A stretch of DNA of 64,000 nt from JACKAQ01 sp965227145 (GTDB lineage Bacteria; Calditrichota; Calditrichia; RBG-13-44-9; J075): the NCBI GenBank assembly GCA_965227145.1, contig OZ245730.1, forward strand, positions 5,518,001 through 5,582,000, in the 5' to 3' direction. The position numbers were made by a program, and so were the translations under genes. This document shows positions 9,990 to 17,763 of the stretch, piece by piece; positions within the stretch are counted from its first letter, which is position 1, and each line of letters opens with the position of its first letter. The notes under the pieces were generated by a model. The model made no database searches. It was not told the DNA's origin and saw nothing but the letters and a program-made list of their open reading frames with translations.

Positions 9990-10015
9990 GCCGAAGGCAC
10001 TCCTTCGGAGCAGGA
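9990..10015. repeat. 26-bp dispersed repeat, copy A
   Basis: The reverse complement of this stretch matches 31443-31468 in 25 of 26 positions (core CTCCGAAGGAG, CCTTCGG). The second copy sits inside the composite element upstream of the purine nucleoside phosphorylase gene. Confidence 0.8.
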
Positions 10016-10020
10016 TTGTA

Positions 10021-10047
10021 GGGAACGCAGATTTGCGTTCCCTTTTT
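10021..10047 (+). terminator. Rho-independent terminator of the dipeptidase gene
   Basis: A perfect 9-bp stem GGGAACGCA / TGCGTTCCC with a 4-base loop is followed by TTTTT. It lies 50 bases after the dipeptidase stop. Confidence 0.8.
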
Positions 10048-10054
10048 CAACTCT

Positions 10055-10079
10055 CGTTACGAAGCTCCGCTTCGTAACG
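10055..10079. repeat. CGTTACGAAGC hairpin repeat, copy 1
   Basis: A perfect 11-bp inverted repeat with loop TCC, followed by TTTTCCCC. A diverged copy with the same flank (TCTCGTTGCGAAGC, GCTTCGCAA, TTTTCCCC) is at 59799-59837. Confidence 0.7.
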
Positions 10080-10165
10080 TTTTCCCCAAAAAGTTTAAAA
10101 TCTGTTTATTTCCGCCAAAATCTCATATTAAAATGTTGCGAATAAATTTCAATTGCTTGAATCTG

Positions 10166-10195
10166 GAGATTCCGGGACAAACCCGGAATGACAGC
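10166..10195. repeat. ATTCCGGG...CCCGGAAT palindromic repeat, copy 1
   Basis: GATTCCGGGACAAACCCGG followed by AATGACAGC forms a hairpin. Near-identical to the copy at 10237-10265, and related to copies at 14817, 31437, 58645, 58687, 61712 and 61922. Confidence 0.8.
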
Positions 10196-10236
10196 GTGCC
10201 AGTGTTGCGAATAATAAAACAAAAGATCTGTTTTGA

Positions 10237-10265
10237 AGATTCCGGGACAAGCCCGGAATGACAGC
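10237..10265. repeat. ATTCCGGG...CCCGGAAT palindromic repeat, copy 2
   Basis: Direct repeat of the element at 10166-10195 with one difference in the loop (ACAAG instead of ACAAA). Both are in the same orientation, about 70 bases apart, upstream of mpl. Confidence 0.8.
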
Positions 10266-10311
10266 AAAAAATTGTAATCCTGTCCAAAAAAAGGAAAAAA
10301 AGAGGGAGCAA

Positions 10312-11706
10312 ATGCGCTACTATTTTTTGGGAATTGCCGGAACGGCGATGGCATCTGTCGCGGTGCTGCTGAAGCAAAAAGGGCACGAGGTGTGGGGCAC
10401 GGATTCGGGCATTTATCCGCCGATGAGCGATTTTCTCGCCGAGCACAACATCCCCGTTTGGCAGGGTTACGATGTGGCACATCTCGAAACGCCGTTTGAT
10501 ATGGTGGTGATCGGCAACGCGATGTCGCGCGGCAATGCGGAAGTGGAAGCCGTTTTGAGCCGCCGCCTGCCAATGATTTCCATGCCCGAACTGATCCGCA
10601 ACGAGTTCGCCCGACCGCTGAAAAGCGTGGTCATCACCGGAACGCACGGCAAAACCACCACTACCACGCTGATGAGCTGGCTGCTGCAAGTCGCCGAAAA
10701 ATCCCCGACATTCCTGATCGGCGGCATCGCCAAAAATTTTGATTCCTCCGTGCAGGTGGGCAGCGGCGAATATTTTGTCATCGAAGGCGACGAATACGAC
10801 AGCGCATTTTTCGATAAACGCCCCAAATTTGTGCACTATTTTCCGCATTATTTAACCATCAACAACATCGAATTTGATCACGCGGATATTTATCCCGATC
10901 TCGAAACGATTCAACGCGAATTCAAAAAAATGATCCGCATCGTGCCGGAGGACGGGCTGATTGTCGCGAACGCGGACAGTCCCGCCGTGCACGAAGTGCT
11001 CTCGCCGATCTATTCGCGGCTGCAACTGTTTGGCAAATCGCGCGACAACCACTGGTCATACGACATCATTGCGCAGACCGACCAGTTCAGCGAATTCAAT
11101 CTCTACGAAAAAGGGCAACTGGCAACTGCGACACCGCTGAAATTTCCGTTTCCCGGCGAATTTCAGGTGCAAAACGCCACTGCTGTCGCGGCAATCGCAC
11201 GCGATATGGGCATCAGTTGGGATGTGATTCGCAAAGCATTTGAGACATTCGAGGGCGTTAAACGGCGGATGGAATATTGGGGCAAGCTACACAATGCGGA
11301 TGTTTACGATGATTTTGCGCATCACCCGACCGCCATTCAGGTAACACTGGAAGCCTTTCGCCGGAAATTCCCGAACCGGCGATTGATTGCGCTGTTCGAG
11401 CCACGAACGAACACCACCGTGCGCAATTTTTTTCAGGATGAATTGGTGGAAGCATTCAAATTTGCGGATATCGTTTTGTTCACGCCGCTGCACCGCATCG
11501 AGAAAATTCCCGAAAACCAGCGGCTCTCGCTGGAAAAGCTGGTCGCGGATTTGGCTCGGGAAAACACCGAATCGGTGCTGCTCACCGGTCATGCGCAAAT
11601 TCCCGAAAAGCTGGCGGAAATTCTTCGCGACGGCGATTTGTTAGTGCTGCTGACCAACGGCAGTTTGGGCGGAGAATACCAGAAATTGCGGGATCGAATT
11701 TCGTAG
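10312..11706 (+). CDS. mpl: UDP-N-acetylmuramate:tripeptide ligase Mpl (murein recycling)
   Basis: It attaches the recycled tripeptide L-Ala-gamma-D-Glu-meso-Dap to UDP-MurNAc in the cytoplasm, using ATP. The N terminus MRYYFLGIAGTAMASVA matches Mpl rather than MurC. The ATP loop is GTHGKTTTTTLM at about residue 107. The central domain has DEYDSAFFDKRPKF, and VYDDFAHHPTAIQVTL starts the C-terminal domain. Length 464 is typical. The start at 10312 has an AGGGAG ribosome-binding site; the frame is open further upstream through a repeat, which I exclude. Presence of Mpl supports a diderm with meso-Dap peptidoglycan. Confidence 0.93.
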   Translation: MRYYFLGIAGTAMASVAVLLKQKGHEVWGTDSGIYPPMSDFLAEHNIPVWQGYDVAHLETPFDMVVIGNAMSRGNAEVEAVLSRRLPMISMPELIRNEFARPLKSVVITGTHGKTTTTTLMSWLLQVAEKSPTFLIGGIAKNFDSSVQVGSGEYFVIEGDEYDSAFFDKRPKFVHYFPHYLTINNIEFDHADIYPDLETIQREFKKMIRIVPEDGLIVANADSPAVHEVLSPIYSRLQLFGKSRDNHWSYDIIAQTDQFSEFNLYEKGQLATATPLKFPFPGEFQVQNATAVAAIARDMGISWDVIRKAFETFEGVKRRMEYWGKLHNADVYDDFAHHPTAIQVTLEAFRRKFPNRRLIALFEPRTNTTVRNFFQDELVEAFKFADIVLFTPLHRIEKIPENQRLSLEKLVADLARENTESVLLTGHAQIPEKLAEILRDGDLLVLLTNGSLGGEYQKLRDRIS

Positions 11707-11734
11707 GTTTGATAAAAATTGGCAATCAAATGTG

Positions 11735-11760
11735 GGGCGAACGGTTGTTCGCCCTTTTTT
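11735..11760 (+). terminator. Terminator of mpl
   Basis: Perfect 8-bp stem GGGCGAAC / GTTCGCCC, loop GGTT, then six T. The identical hairpin occurs in the opposite orientation at 34132-34151. Confidence 0.85.
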
Positions 11761-11777
11761 GTTTTTGGGGCACGTCG

Positions 11778-11812
11778 GTTTTAGGGGCACGGCGATGCCG
11801 TGCTCCTACGGA
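11778..11812. repeat. TTTTAGG...CCTACGG hairpin repeat, copy 1
   Basis: The GGGGCACGGC / GCCGTGCTCC stem (one G-T pair) sits between GTTTTA and TACGG. A copy with the same flanks and a different stem is at 39716-39745. On the minus strand it may also act as terminator for the metallopeptidase gene that ends at 11813. Confidence 0.6.
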
Positions 11813-14128
11813 TTACTGTGATTTTTCCATTTCCCGCGCCCGGCGGTCGCGCTGCATATCGTTTTCCGGGTCTTTCTTTTCCTTAAATATTTTGAAACGG
11901 CTGGGAATCGCTTTTTTCGGCCAATGGTTGTTGTTCATGTCCACATCCGCGGTTTCCAGATACGGATCGAGCGCGATGCTGCGCAATTCTTTCTCCGTCA
12001 CAAAAACCTTGCTGACGTGCTCGCTGTCCAGCCGCCAGATTTCTGCGGGAATGTGGCGCATTTCCTTGCTGCCGTCGCTGTATTCAAATTCGAGATTCAA
12101 CGGCATCACCAGCCCGCCGATATTGGAAAATTTCACTTCGTAATAATTGTAATCTTTGTTGAGAAACGCAATATCGCTGGAATCCAGTTCGCTGAGATAT
12201 TGCTGATATTCCGCGCGATCCACCGCGTTGGCCAAATGCGGATCGAAACGATTGTAAAAATCGAGCAGCGATGTATCTTTGGCAGTCATCGTTTGCGCGG
12301 CAAATTCGCTGTTGCGCATATCGGCGATGTATTTGCGCTCATTCTCGATTTTCCGGTCGATCTCTTTTTCGATATCGGGATTGCGCGTGTCCACTTTGTG
12401 CCAAATCACCTCGTCGATCGCCAAATCCACATGATCGGTCGTGAAAAACCAGCCGCGCCAAAACCAGTCCAGATCCACGCCGGAGGCATCTTCCATCGTG
12501 CGGAACAGGTCCGCGGGCGTTGGGTGTTTGAACATCCAGCGTTGCGCATAAGTTTTGAACGCGAAATCGAACAATTCGCGACCCATCACGGTTTCGCGGA
12601 GAATGTTCAGCGCGGTGGCCGGTTTGCCGTAGGCGTTGTCGCCAAAGCTGAACAGCGATTCGGAATTGGTCATGATCGGCGTGAGAAAACGTTTGTCGGT
12701 TTTCATGTAATCAACAATTTTATACGCCGCACCGCGCCGCGATGGATAGCCCGGTTCCCACGTCTGTTCGGTCAAATATTGCAGAAATGAGTTCAGCCCT
12801 TCGTCCATCCACGTCCACTGGCGCTCGTCGGAATTCACGATCATCGGGAAAAAATTGTGCCCCACTTCGTGGATAATCACGCCGATCATCCCGTATTTGG
12901 TGCGTTTGGAATAAGTGCCGTCCTTTTCCGGGCGACCGTAATTGAAGCAGATCATCGGGTATTCCATCCCGATTTTTTTGGCGTTCACGGAAATCGCGGT
13001 GGGATACGGATAATCAAAAGTGTGTTTGGAATACTGCCGCAGCGTGTGCGCCACCACTTTTGTGGAATATTGCTCCCAGAGCGGATTGCCTTCTTTGGGA
13101 TAGTAGGACATCGCCATCACGGTGCGGTTGCCGAACGGCACGCCCATCGCGTCCCAAATGAATTTGCGGGAGCTTGCCCAGCCGAAATCGCGAACGTTTT
13201 CCGCTTTGAAAATCCAGGTTTTGCTGCGATCCGTTTTATCTTTTTCATTCTCGCGGGCTTCGGTTTCGGTAACGATCATCACCGGTTCGCCGGCGCTGCG
13301 CGATTTGCGGAAACGCTCCTGCTGCTGCGCCGTAAGCACCTGTCCGGGATTTTGCAGCACGCCGGTCGCCCCGACAATGTGATCCGCCGGAACGGTGATG
13401 CTCACCGTAAAATCGCCGAAACACAACGTGAATTCGCCGCTGCCCAAAAACTGTTTGTTTTGCCAGCCATACACCTCGTTATACATGGCCATTCGCGGAT
13501 AAAACTGGGCGATGGTGTAGAGATAATTGTCGTCTTCTGCAAAATATTCGTAGCCGGAGCGGCCGCCCATTTTCATGCGATCGTTGATGTTATACCACCA
13601 TTTTACGTTGAACGAAAACGTGCCGCCGGGTTTCAGCGGTTGCGGTAAATCGACCCGCATCATGGTTTTGTTGATGACATGCGGCAGCGGCGAACCGCCG
13701 GTTGTCGTCACGGATTCGATCTTGAAACCGCCATCAAAATCGTTGTGTAACATCTTGATTTCTTTGAAACTTAGGCTATCGGAAATGCCCACATTATCCG
13801 CGACGAAATTATCCGAATCTTTGGCGCGAACGTTTTGATCGAGCTGCAGCCAGAGATAGGTGAGCACGTCCGGCGAGTTGTTGTGATAGGTCACGGTTTC
13901 GCTGCCGTCGATGCGCTGTTTGGCGTCATCGAGCGTTACCTTTATATTGTAGTCCGCGCGCTGCTGCCAATAGTCGTGTCCCGGCGCGCCGGACGCGGCG
14001 CGATAGGTGTTCGGCGTCGGCAGCAGTTCGCCCAGTTGCCGGAATTTGTTTTTGTTCACATTTTCATCCGCAAAAATCAGCGCAGAGAACGCGAGCAACG
14101 CCAGCAAAATCCATTGAATCTGTTTCAT
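11813..14128 (-). CDS. Secreted M1-family-like zinc metallopeptidase
   Basis: A 771-residue exported peptidase. Residues 1-20 form a signal peptide (IQWILLALLAFSALIFADE). The N-terminal beta domain is followed by a gluzincin core with GMEYPMICFNYG (GAMEN position), zinc ligands HEVGHNFFP at about residue 419, and the third ligand in WTWMDEGLNSFLQYL. These are the M1 aminopeptidase signatures. The C-terminal third carries charged, low-complexity ends (DPENDMQRDRRAREMEKSQ). The ATG at 14128 has GAGGAAAA upstream; a TTG four codons earlier overlaps that site. It has no sorting domain. It is divergent from a DUF6702 gene, a pairing also known in Bacteroidetes. Confidence 0.9.
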   Translation of the reverse strand: MKQIQWILLALLAFSALIFADENVNKNKFRQLGELLPTPNTYRAASGAPGHDYWQQRADYNIKVTLDDAKQRIDGSETVTYHNNSPDVLTYLWLQLDQNVRAKDSDNFVADNVGISDSLSFKEIKMLHNDFDGGFKIESVTTTGGSPLPHVINKTMMRVDLPQPLKPGGTFSFNVKWWYNINDRMKMGGRSGYEYFAEDDNYLYTIAQFYPRMAMYNEVYGWQNKQFLGSGEFTLCFGDFTVSITVPADHIVGATGVLQNPGQVLTAQQQERFRKSRSAGEPVMIVTETEARENEKDKTDRSKTWIFKAENVRDFGWASSRKFIWDAMGVPFGNRTVMAMSYYPKEGNPLWEQYSTKVVAHTLRQYSKHTFDYPYPTAISVNAKKIGMEYPMICFNYGRPEKDGTYSKRTKYGMIGVIIHEVGHNFFPMIVNSDERQWTWMDEGLNSFLQYLTEQTWEPGYPSRRGAAYKIVDYMKTDKRFLTPIMTNSESLFSFGDNAYGKPATALNILRETVMGRELFDFAFKTYAQRWMFKHPTPADLFRTMEDASGVDLDWFWRGWFFTTDHVDLAIDEVIWHKVDTRNPDIEKEIDRKIENERKYIADMRNSEFAAQTMTAKDTSLLDFYNRFDPHLANAVDRAEYQQYLSELDSSDIAFLNKDYNYYEVKFSNIGGLVMPLNLEFEYSDGSKEMRHIPAEIWRLDSEHVSKVFVTEKELRSIALDPYLETADVDMNNNHWPKKAIPSRFKIFKEKKDPENDMQRDRRAREMEKSQ

Positions 14129-14259
14129 ATTTTTCCTCAAAAAAGTATATCGAATCGCAAAAAATTTTATGACATTTGCAGAAGCGAAACTGTTTCGCTC
14201 CCGGAACGTAACAAGCCGGGTAACTTAATCATTTTTTCTCAAAAAAGAAAAAATCAAAA

Positions 14260-14769
14260 ATGGCAACATTCATTTTTCATCGATTTCTAATTTTGGCGAT
14301 GCTGTGCGGATTGTTTTTCCCGGCGTTCGGGCACGATTATTTTGTCAGTTTTTGCCAGATCAACCACAATCCCGAGGCGCAAACGCTGGAAATCACCCTG
14401 AAAATTTACACGGATGATCTGGAAACGGCGCTGGCAAATCGCGGACACGAACCGTTGTTCATCGGCACGGATAAAGAATCGCCGGCAGCGGATTCGCTGG
14501 CATTCGAATACATTCTCGAACACCTGCGGCTTTCGGTGAACGGCGATTCGGTGGGAATCTCGGTGATCGGGAAAGAGGTGGAGCTGGATGTATTTTACGG
14601 CTACCTGGAAGTTCAGAAAATACAATCGGTTAACGCAATAAAACTAACCCACACGCTGCTGCTCGAATCGTTCGACTCACAGCAAAATCTGGTGCGCATC
14701 CGCGCCAACACCACCGAAAAAACGATGCTGCTCAACAGCGAACAAATGTCCGATTCGCTCGTATTTTAG
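14260..14769 (+). CDS. DUF6702 family secreted protein
   Basis: This 169-residue protein has a signal peptide (FLILAMLCGLFFPAFG-HD). It is followed by the DUF6702 pattern FVSFCQINHNPEAQTLEITL and KIYTDDLETALANRG, then a beta-rich remainder. The family is known mainly from Bacteroidetes, where it commonly sits beside M1-type metallopeptidases, as here. The biochemical role is unknown. The mature protein would be periplasmic or surface-exposed. No strong ribosome-binding site is visible; an ATG at 14260 fits the signal peptide. Confidence 0.8.
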   Translation: MATFIFHRFLILAMLCGLFFPAFGHDYFVSFCQINHNPEAQTLEITLKIYTDDLETALANRGHEPLFIGTDKESPAADSLAFEYILEHLRLSVNGDSVGISVIGKEVELDVFYGYLEVQKIQSVNAIKLTHTLLLESFDSQQNLVRIRANTTEKTMLLNSEQMSDSLVF

Positions 14770-14816
14770 CAGCAGATGTATCCCGAAGAAGCGGATTGAG
14801 AGGTGAATGGTTCAGG

Positions 14817-14843
14817 GAGATTCCTGCATCCGCAGGAATGACC
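14817..14843. repeat. ATTCCTGC...GCAGGAAT palindromic repeat
   Basis: GAGATTCCTGCATCCGCAGG followed by AATGACC forms a perfect 8-bp stem (ATTCCTGC / GCAGGAAT) with loop ATCC. It is a member of the same dispersed family as 10166 and 58645. Confidence 0.75.
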
Positions 14844-14889
14844 GTTCAAAATTAGCAATTGCCAATCACAAAAAATCAGGAGGAGCGAC

Positions 14890-15435
14890 ATGTCCGATAC
14901 CATGATTCAAAATCTTGAGGAAAAAACCGGCAAATCAATTGACGAATGGATTGCGATTGTCAAATCCAGCGGCATCGAAAAACATAAGGCAATCATCGAT
15001 TTTTTGAAATCGGAGCACGGATTGACTTACGGTTACGCCAATCTGGTTGCCCACAAAGCCAAAGCAACGGACGCCGGTTCCGCCAGCGGTGACAGCGAAC
15101 TGATCGACGGGCAATATGCCGGAAAAGAAGAATTGCGCCCCGTTTACAATAAATTGATGGCCGCCGTGAAAAATTTCGGCAGCGATGTGGAGATTGCCCC
15201 GAAAAAAGCATATGTGAGCCTGCGCCGGAAAAAGCAGTTCGGCATCATCCAACCGAGCACCAAAACGCGGCTGGATGTGGGCATCAACCTGAAAGATGTG
15301 CCGCCAACCGGACGGCTCGAAGCATCGGGCAGCTTCAATTCGATGGTCAGTCATCGCGTGCGTATTTCGTCTGCGGATGAGGTGGATGCGGAGCTGATCG
15401 GCTGGCTGAAAGCGGCTTTCGATGCGGCGGGCTGA
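14890..15435 (+). CDS. DUF4287 / DUF5655 domain protein
   Basis: A 181-residue cytosolic protein with two parts. Residues 1-60 match DUF4287 (EEKTGKSIDEWIAIVKSSG, GLTYGYANLVAHKAK). Residues 80-180 match DUF5655 (RPVYNKLMAAVKNFG, APKKAYVSLRRKKQFGII, DEVDAELIGWLKAAFDAAG). Both domains are widespread and of unknown function. A GGAGGAG ribosome-binding site sits 6 bases before the ATG. No partner gene is evident. Confidence 0.85.
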   Translation: MSDTMIQNLEEKTGKSIDEWIAIVKSSGIEKHKAIIDFLKSEHGLTYGYANLVAHKAKATDAGSASGDSELIDGQYAGKEELRPVYNKLMAAVKNFGSDVEIAPKKAYVSLRRKKQFGIIQPSTKTRLDVGINLKDVPPTGRLEASGSFNSMVSHRVRISSADEVDAELIGWLKAAFDAAG

Positions 15436-15542
15436 TCGCCACAAATTCACCAAATGCTAAGCGGTATCATATTTTTTTCTCTGCCAAACGGGTATTTTCA
15501 ATTCAAATGCAATTGATTGAACCGATGGAAAAAGGAGAAAAA

Positions 15543-17522
15543 ATGCGTTGGTTAACTCTTGTCCTGATAATGCTTTGCGTCCAATCGGGTATCTCGCAGG
15601 ATTTCCGGGCGATACAGGAATCCCGCGAGCACATCCGGCAGATGGAAAGCGCACGCCGCCAAAAGCAAATCCAAATTCTTTCAAAAATTTCAACTCCCAA
15701 TCAACTGAATTACGATGTCACCGGTTACACGATTAATCTGAACATTTGGCCGGTTACCAAAACCATCGACGGCTCGGTGGTGATCACCGGAAAAAGCAAA
15801 GTCACCGGTCTCAGCCATCTGGAGTTCAATTTGTTCAGCAACATGACCGTGGATTCCATCACTCAAAACGGATCGCCGCTCACGTTTAATCACGCCGGAA
15901 ATTTGGTCGATGTTCAGTTGCCCGCAATTCTCGGTACCGACAGCGTTTTTTCGGTGGAAATTTTTTATCGCGGCAATCCGCAAAGTATTGGGCTGGGCTC
16001 CTGGCGTTGGTCAACGCATTCGGGAAACCCGATTATTTCCACGCTCAGCGAGCCGTTTGGCGCACCCACCTGGTGGCCCTGCAAAGATGATCCGGCGGAT
16101 AAAGCGGATTCGGTTTTCCTGAACATCACCGTGCCGGAAAATCTGGTGGTGGCTTCCAACGGACTGCTGAAAGCGGTCACGCCAGCGCCGGACAATCGCC
16201 ATACGTATTCGTGGGAAACGCGCTATCCCATTTCCAATTATCTGGTGTCGCTGGCGATCAGCAATTATGCGGAATTCAACGATTGGTATGTGTCCGCTTC
16301 CGGCGATTCCATGCCGCTGGTGTATTATGTGTATCCCGAACATTTGGCAGCCGCGCAGGAAGATTTTTCGGTTACCGACGAAATGATCAGCGCTTTCGCG
16401 GAAATTTACGGAGAATATCCGTTCATCGAAGAAAAATACGGAATGGCGATTTTCAGCTGGGGCGGCGCGATGGAGCACCAAACCATGACGTCCTACGGCT
16501 CCGGGCTGATCACCGGAAACCACACCTACGACTGGATTAACGCGCACGAGCTGGCGCACCAATGGTTCGGCGATCTGATTACCATGAAACGCTGGTCGCA
16601 TATTTGGCTAAACGAAGGTTTTGCATCGTATAGCGAAGCCATGTGGATGGAATCGCTGTATGGCGAAACTGCCTATCACAACTATCTGGACTCGCAGGAT
16701 CCCGGATTTTTCTCCGGTTCGCTATTTGTAACGGACTCCACCAACGAAAACGCGTTGTTCAGTAATACGGTTTATGACAAAGGCTCGTGGGCGCTGCACA
16801 TGCTGCGCGGCGTGCTCGGCGATTCGCTGTTTTTTGCCAGCATCCGCAGCTATGCGACGGACAGCAGCCTGGTGTTTGGCAACGCTACTACCGAGGATTT
16901 CCGGGATATTTGCGAAGCAGTTTCCGGCATGGATCTGGACTGGTATTTTGATGAATGGGTGTATCGCGCCGGGCGCCCGAATTACCAATACGACTGGAAA
17001 GTTACCGGTAACCGCCCCTTTACCACCACGCTAACACTGAAGCAAACCAATGCTGTTCCGTATAAAATGCCCATTCAAATTCACCTGTTTGGCGACGGGC
17101 TGGACAGCACCGTAACGGTTTGGGACAGTTTGGCGTATCAGCAATTCCAGTTTGTTACGAACGATGCCCCGATTGATGTGCAGGTTGACCCCGATAACTG
17201 GATTTTGAAACATATCGACCGCGTTACCGGCATCGTCGATGGCGAAAATGGTAATCCACAACGGTTTGAACTGGCGCAGAATTACCCGAATCCGTTTAAC
17301 CCGACCACAACGATAGCCTATGCGCTGCCGCAATCCGTTCCGGTAAAAATTACCGTTTACGATGCAACAGGGCGACGCATAATCACACTGTTGGAGGGCG
17401 TTCAGCAAGCCGGGGAACACCAGATCATGTTCGATGCCAGCCGTTATGCATCAGGTATTTATTATTACAACCTGCAGGCCGGCAGCTTCCGGAAAACCCG
17501 CAAAATGCTTTTGCTGAAGTAA
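15543..17522 (+). CDS. Secreted M1 aminopeptidase with type IX-like sorting domain
   Basis: A 659-residue exported zinc aminopeptidase. After a signal peptide (residues 1-18, LTLVLIMLCVQSGISQ) comes the M1 beta domain. The catalytic core has GGAMEHQTMTSYG and zinc ligands HELAHQWFGD at about residue 335, with the third ligand in IWLNEGFASYSEAMW. The C terminus is a sorting domain of about 80 residues with AQNYPNPFNPTTTIAYALP and the ending RKTRKMLLLK, so it should be surface-anchored or released. The start at 15543 has an AAAGGAGAAAA ribosome-binding site; an in-frame ATG at 15507 has none. Confidence 0.93.
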   Translation: MRWLTLVLIMLCVQSGISQDFRAIQESREHIRQMESARRQKQIQILSKISTPNQLNYDVTGYTINLNIWPVTKTIDGSVVITGKSKVTGLSHLEFNLFSNMTVDSITQNGSPLTFNHAGNLVDVQLPAILGTDSVFSVEIFYRGNPQSIGLGSWRWSTHSGNPIISTLSEPFGAPTWWPCKDDPADKADSVFLNITVPENLVVASNGLLKAVTPAPDNRHTYSWETRYPISNYLVSLAISNYAEFNDWYVSASGDSMPLVYYVYPEHLAAAQEDFSVTDEMISAFAEIYGEYPFIEEKYGMAIFSWGGAMEHQTMTSYGSGLITGNHTYDWINAHELAHQWFGDLITMKRWSHIWLNEGFASYSEAMWMESLYGETAYHNYLDSQDPGFFSGSLFVTDSTNENALFSNTVYDKGSWALHMLRGVLGDSLFFASIRSYATDSSLVFGNATTEDFRDICEAVSGMDLDWYFDEWVYRAGRPNYQYDWKVTGNRPFTTTLTLKQTNAVPYKMPIQIHLFGDGLDSTVTVWDSLAYQQFQFVTNDAPIDVQVDPDNWILKHIDRVTGIVDGENGNPQRFELAQNYPNPFNPTTTIAYALPQSVPVKITVYDATGRRIITLLEGVQQAGEHQIMFDASRYASGIYYYNLQAGSFRKTRKMLLLK

Positions 17523-17553
17523 ACAAAGCAGGAAATCCTTTGTGGATTCACCG

Positions 17554-17584
17554 AGTGCCTTCCTTCGCGGAAGGCGCTTTTTTT
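17554..17584 (+). terminator. Terminator of the M1 aminopeptidase gene
   Basis: A 10-bp stem AGTGCCTTCC / GGAAGGCGCT (one wobble pair) with loop TTCGC is followed by seven T. Confidence 0.8.
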
Positions 17585-17625
17585 ATCCGGCATGTTCTCA
17601 GTTTATTTTATTATTTTTCTTGCTT

Positions 17626-17643
17626 TGTGTGTGTGTGTGTGTG
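17626..17643. repeat. (TG)9 dinucleotide tract
   Basis: Nine uninterrupted TG units lie about 120 bases upstream of the FG-GAP gene and 40 bases past the previous terminator, in the probable promoter region. Confidence 0.9.
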
Positions 17644-17763
17644 TTAATTTCGGCCGTCAATCAAAGCAATTTTATTACTGTTTAGCGCATTTTTCTGTAA
17701 AGAGCAGTAATTTGTTTACCCTCAATAATTTAACAAAACATTTTAGCAAGCAGGAGCAAGCCG

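Larger units (their letters stand above)
9971..10311. other. 341-bp intergenic region packed with hairpins and repeats
   Basis: No gene is seen. In order it holds a 26-bp dispersed repeat (9990-10015), the dipeptidase terminator (10021-10047), a CGTTACGAAGC hairpin repeat (10055-10079), and two copies of an ATTCCGGG/CCCGGAAT palindrome (10166-10195 and 10237-10265). The mpl ribosome-binding site AGGGAG follows at 10303-10308. Confidence 0.8.
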
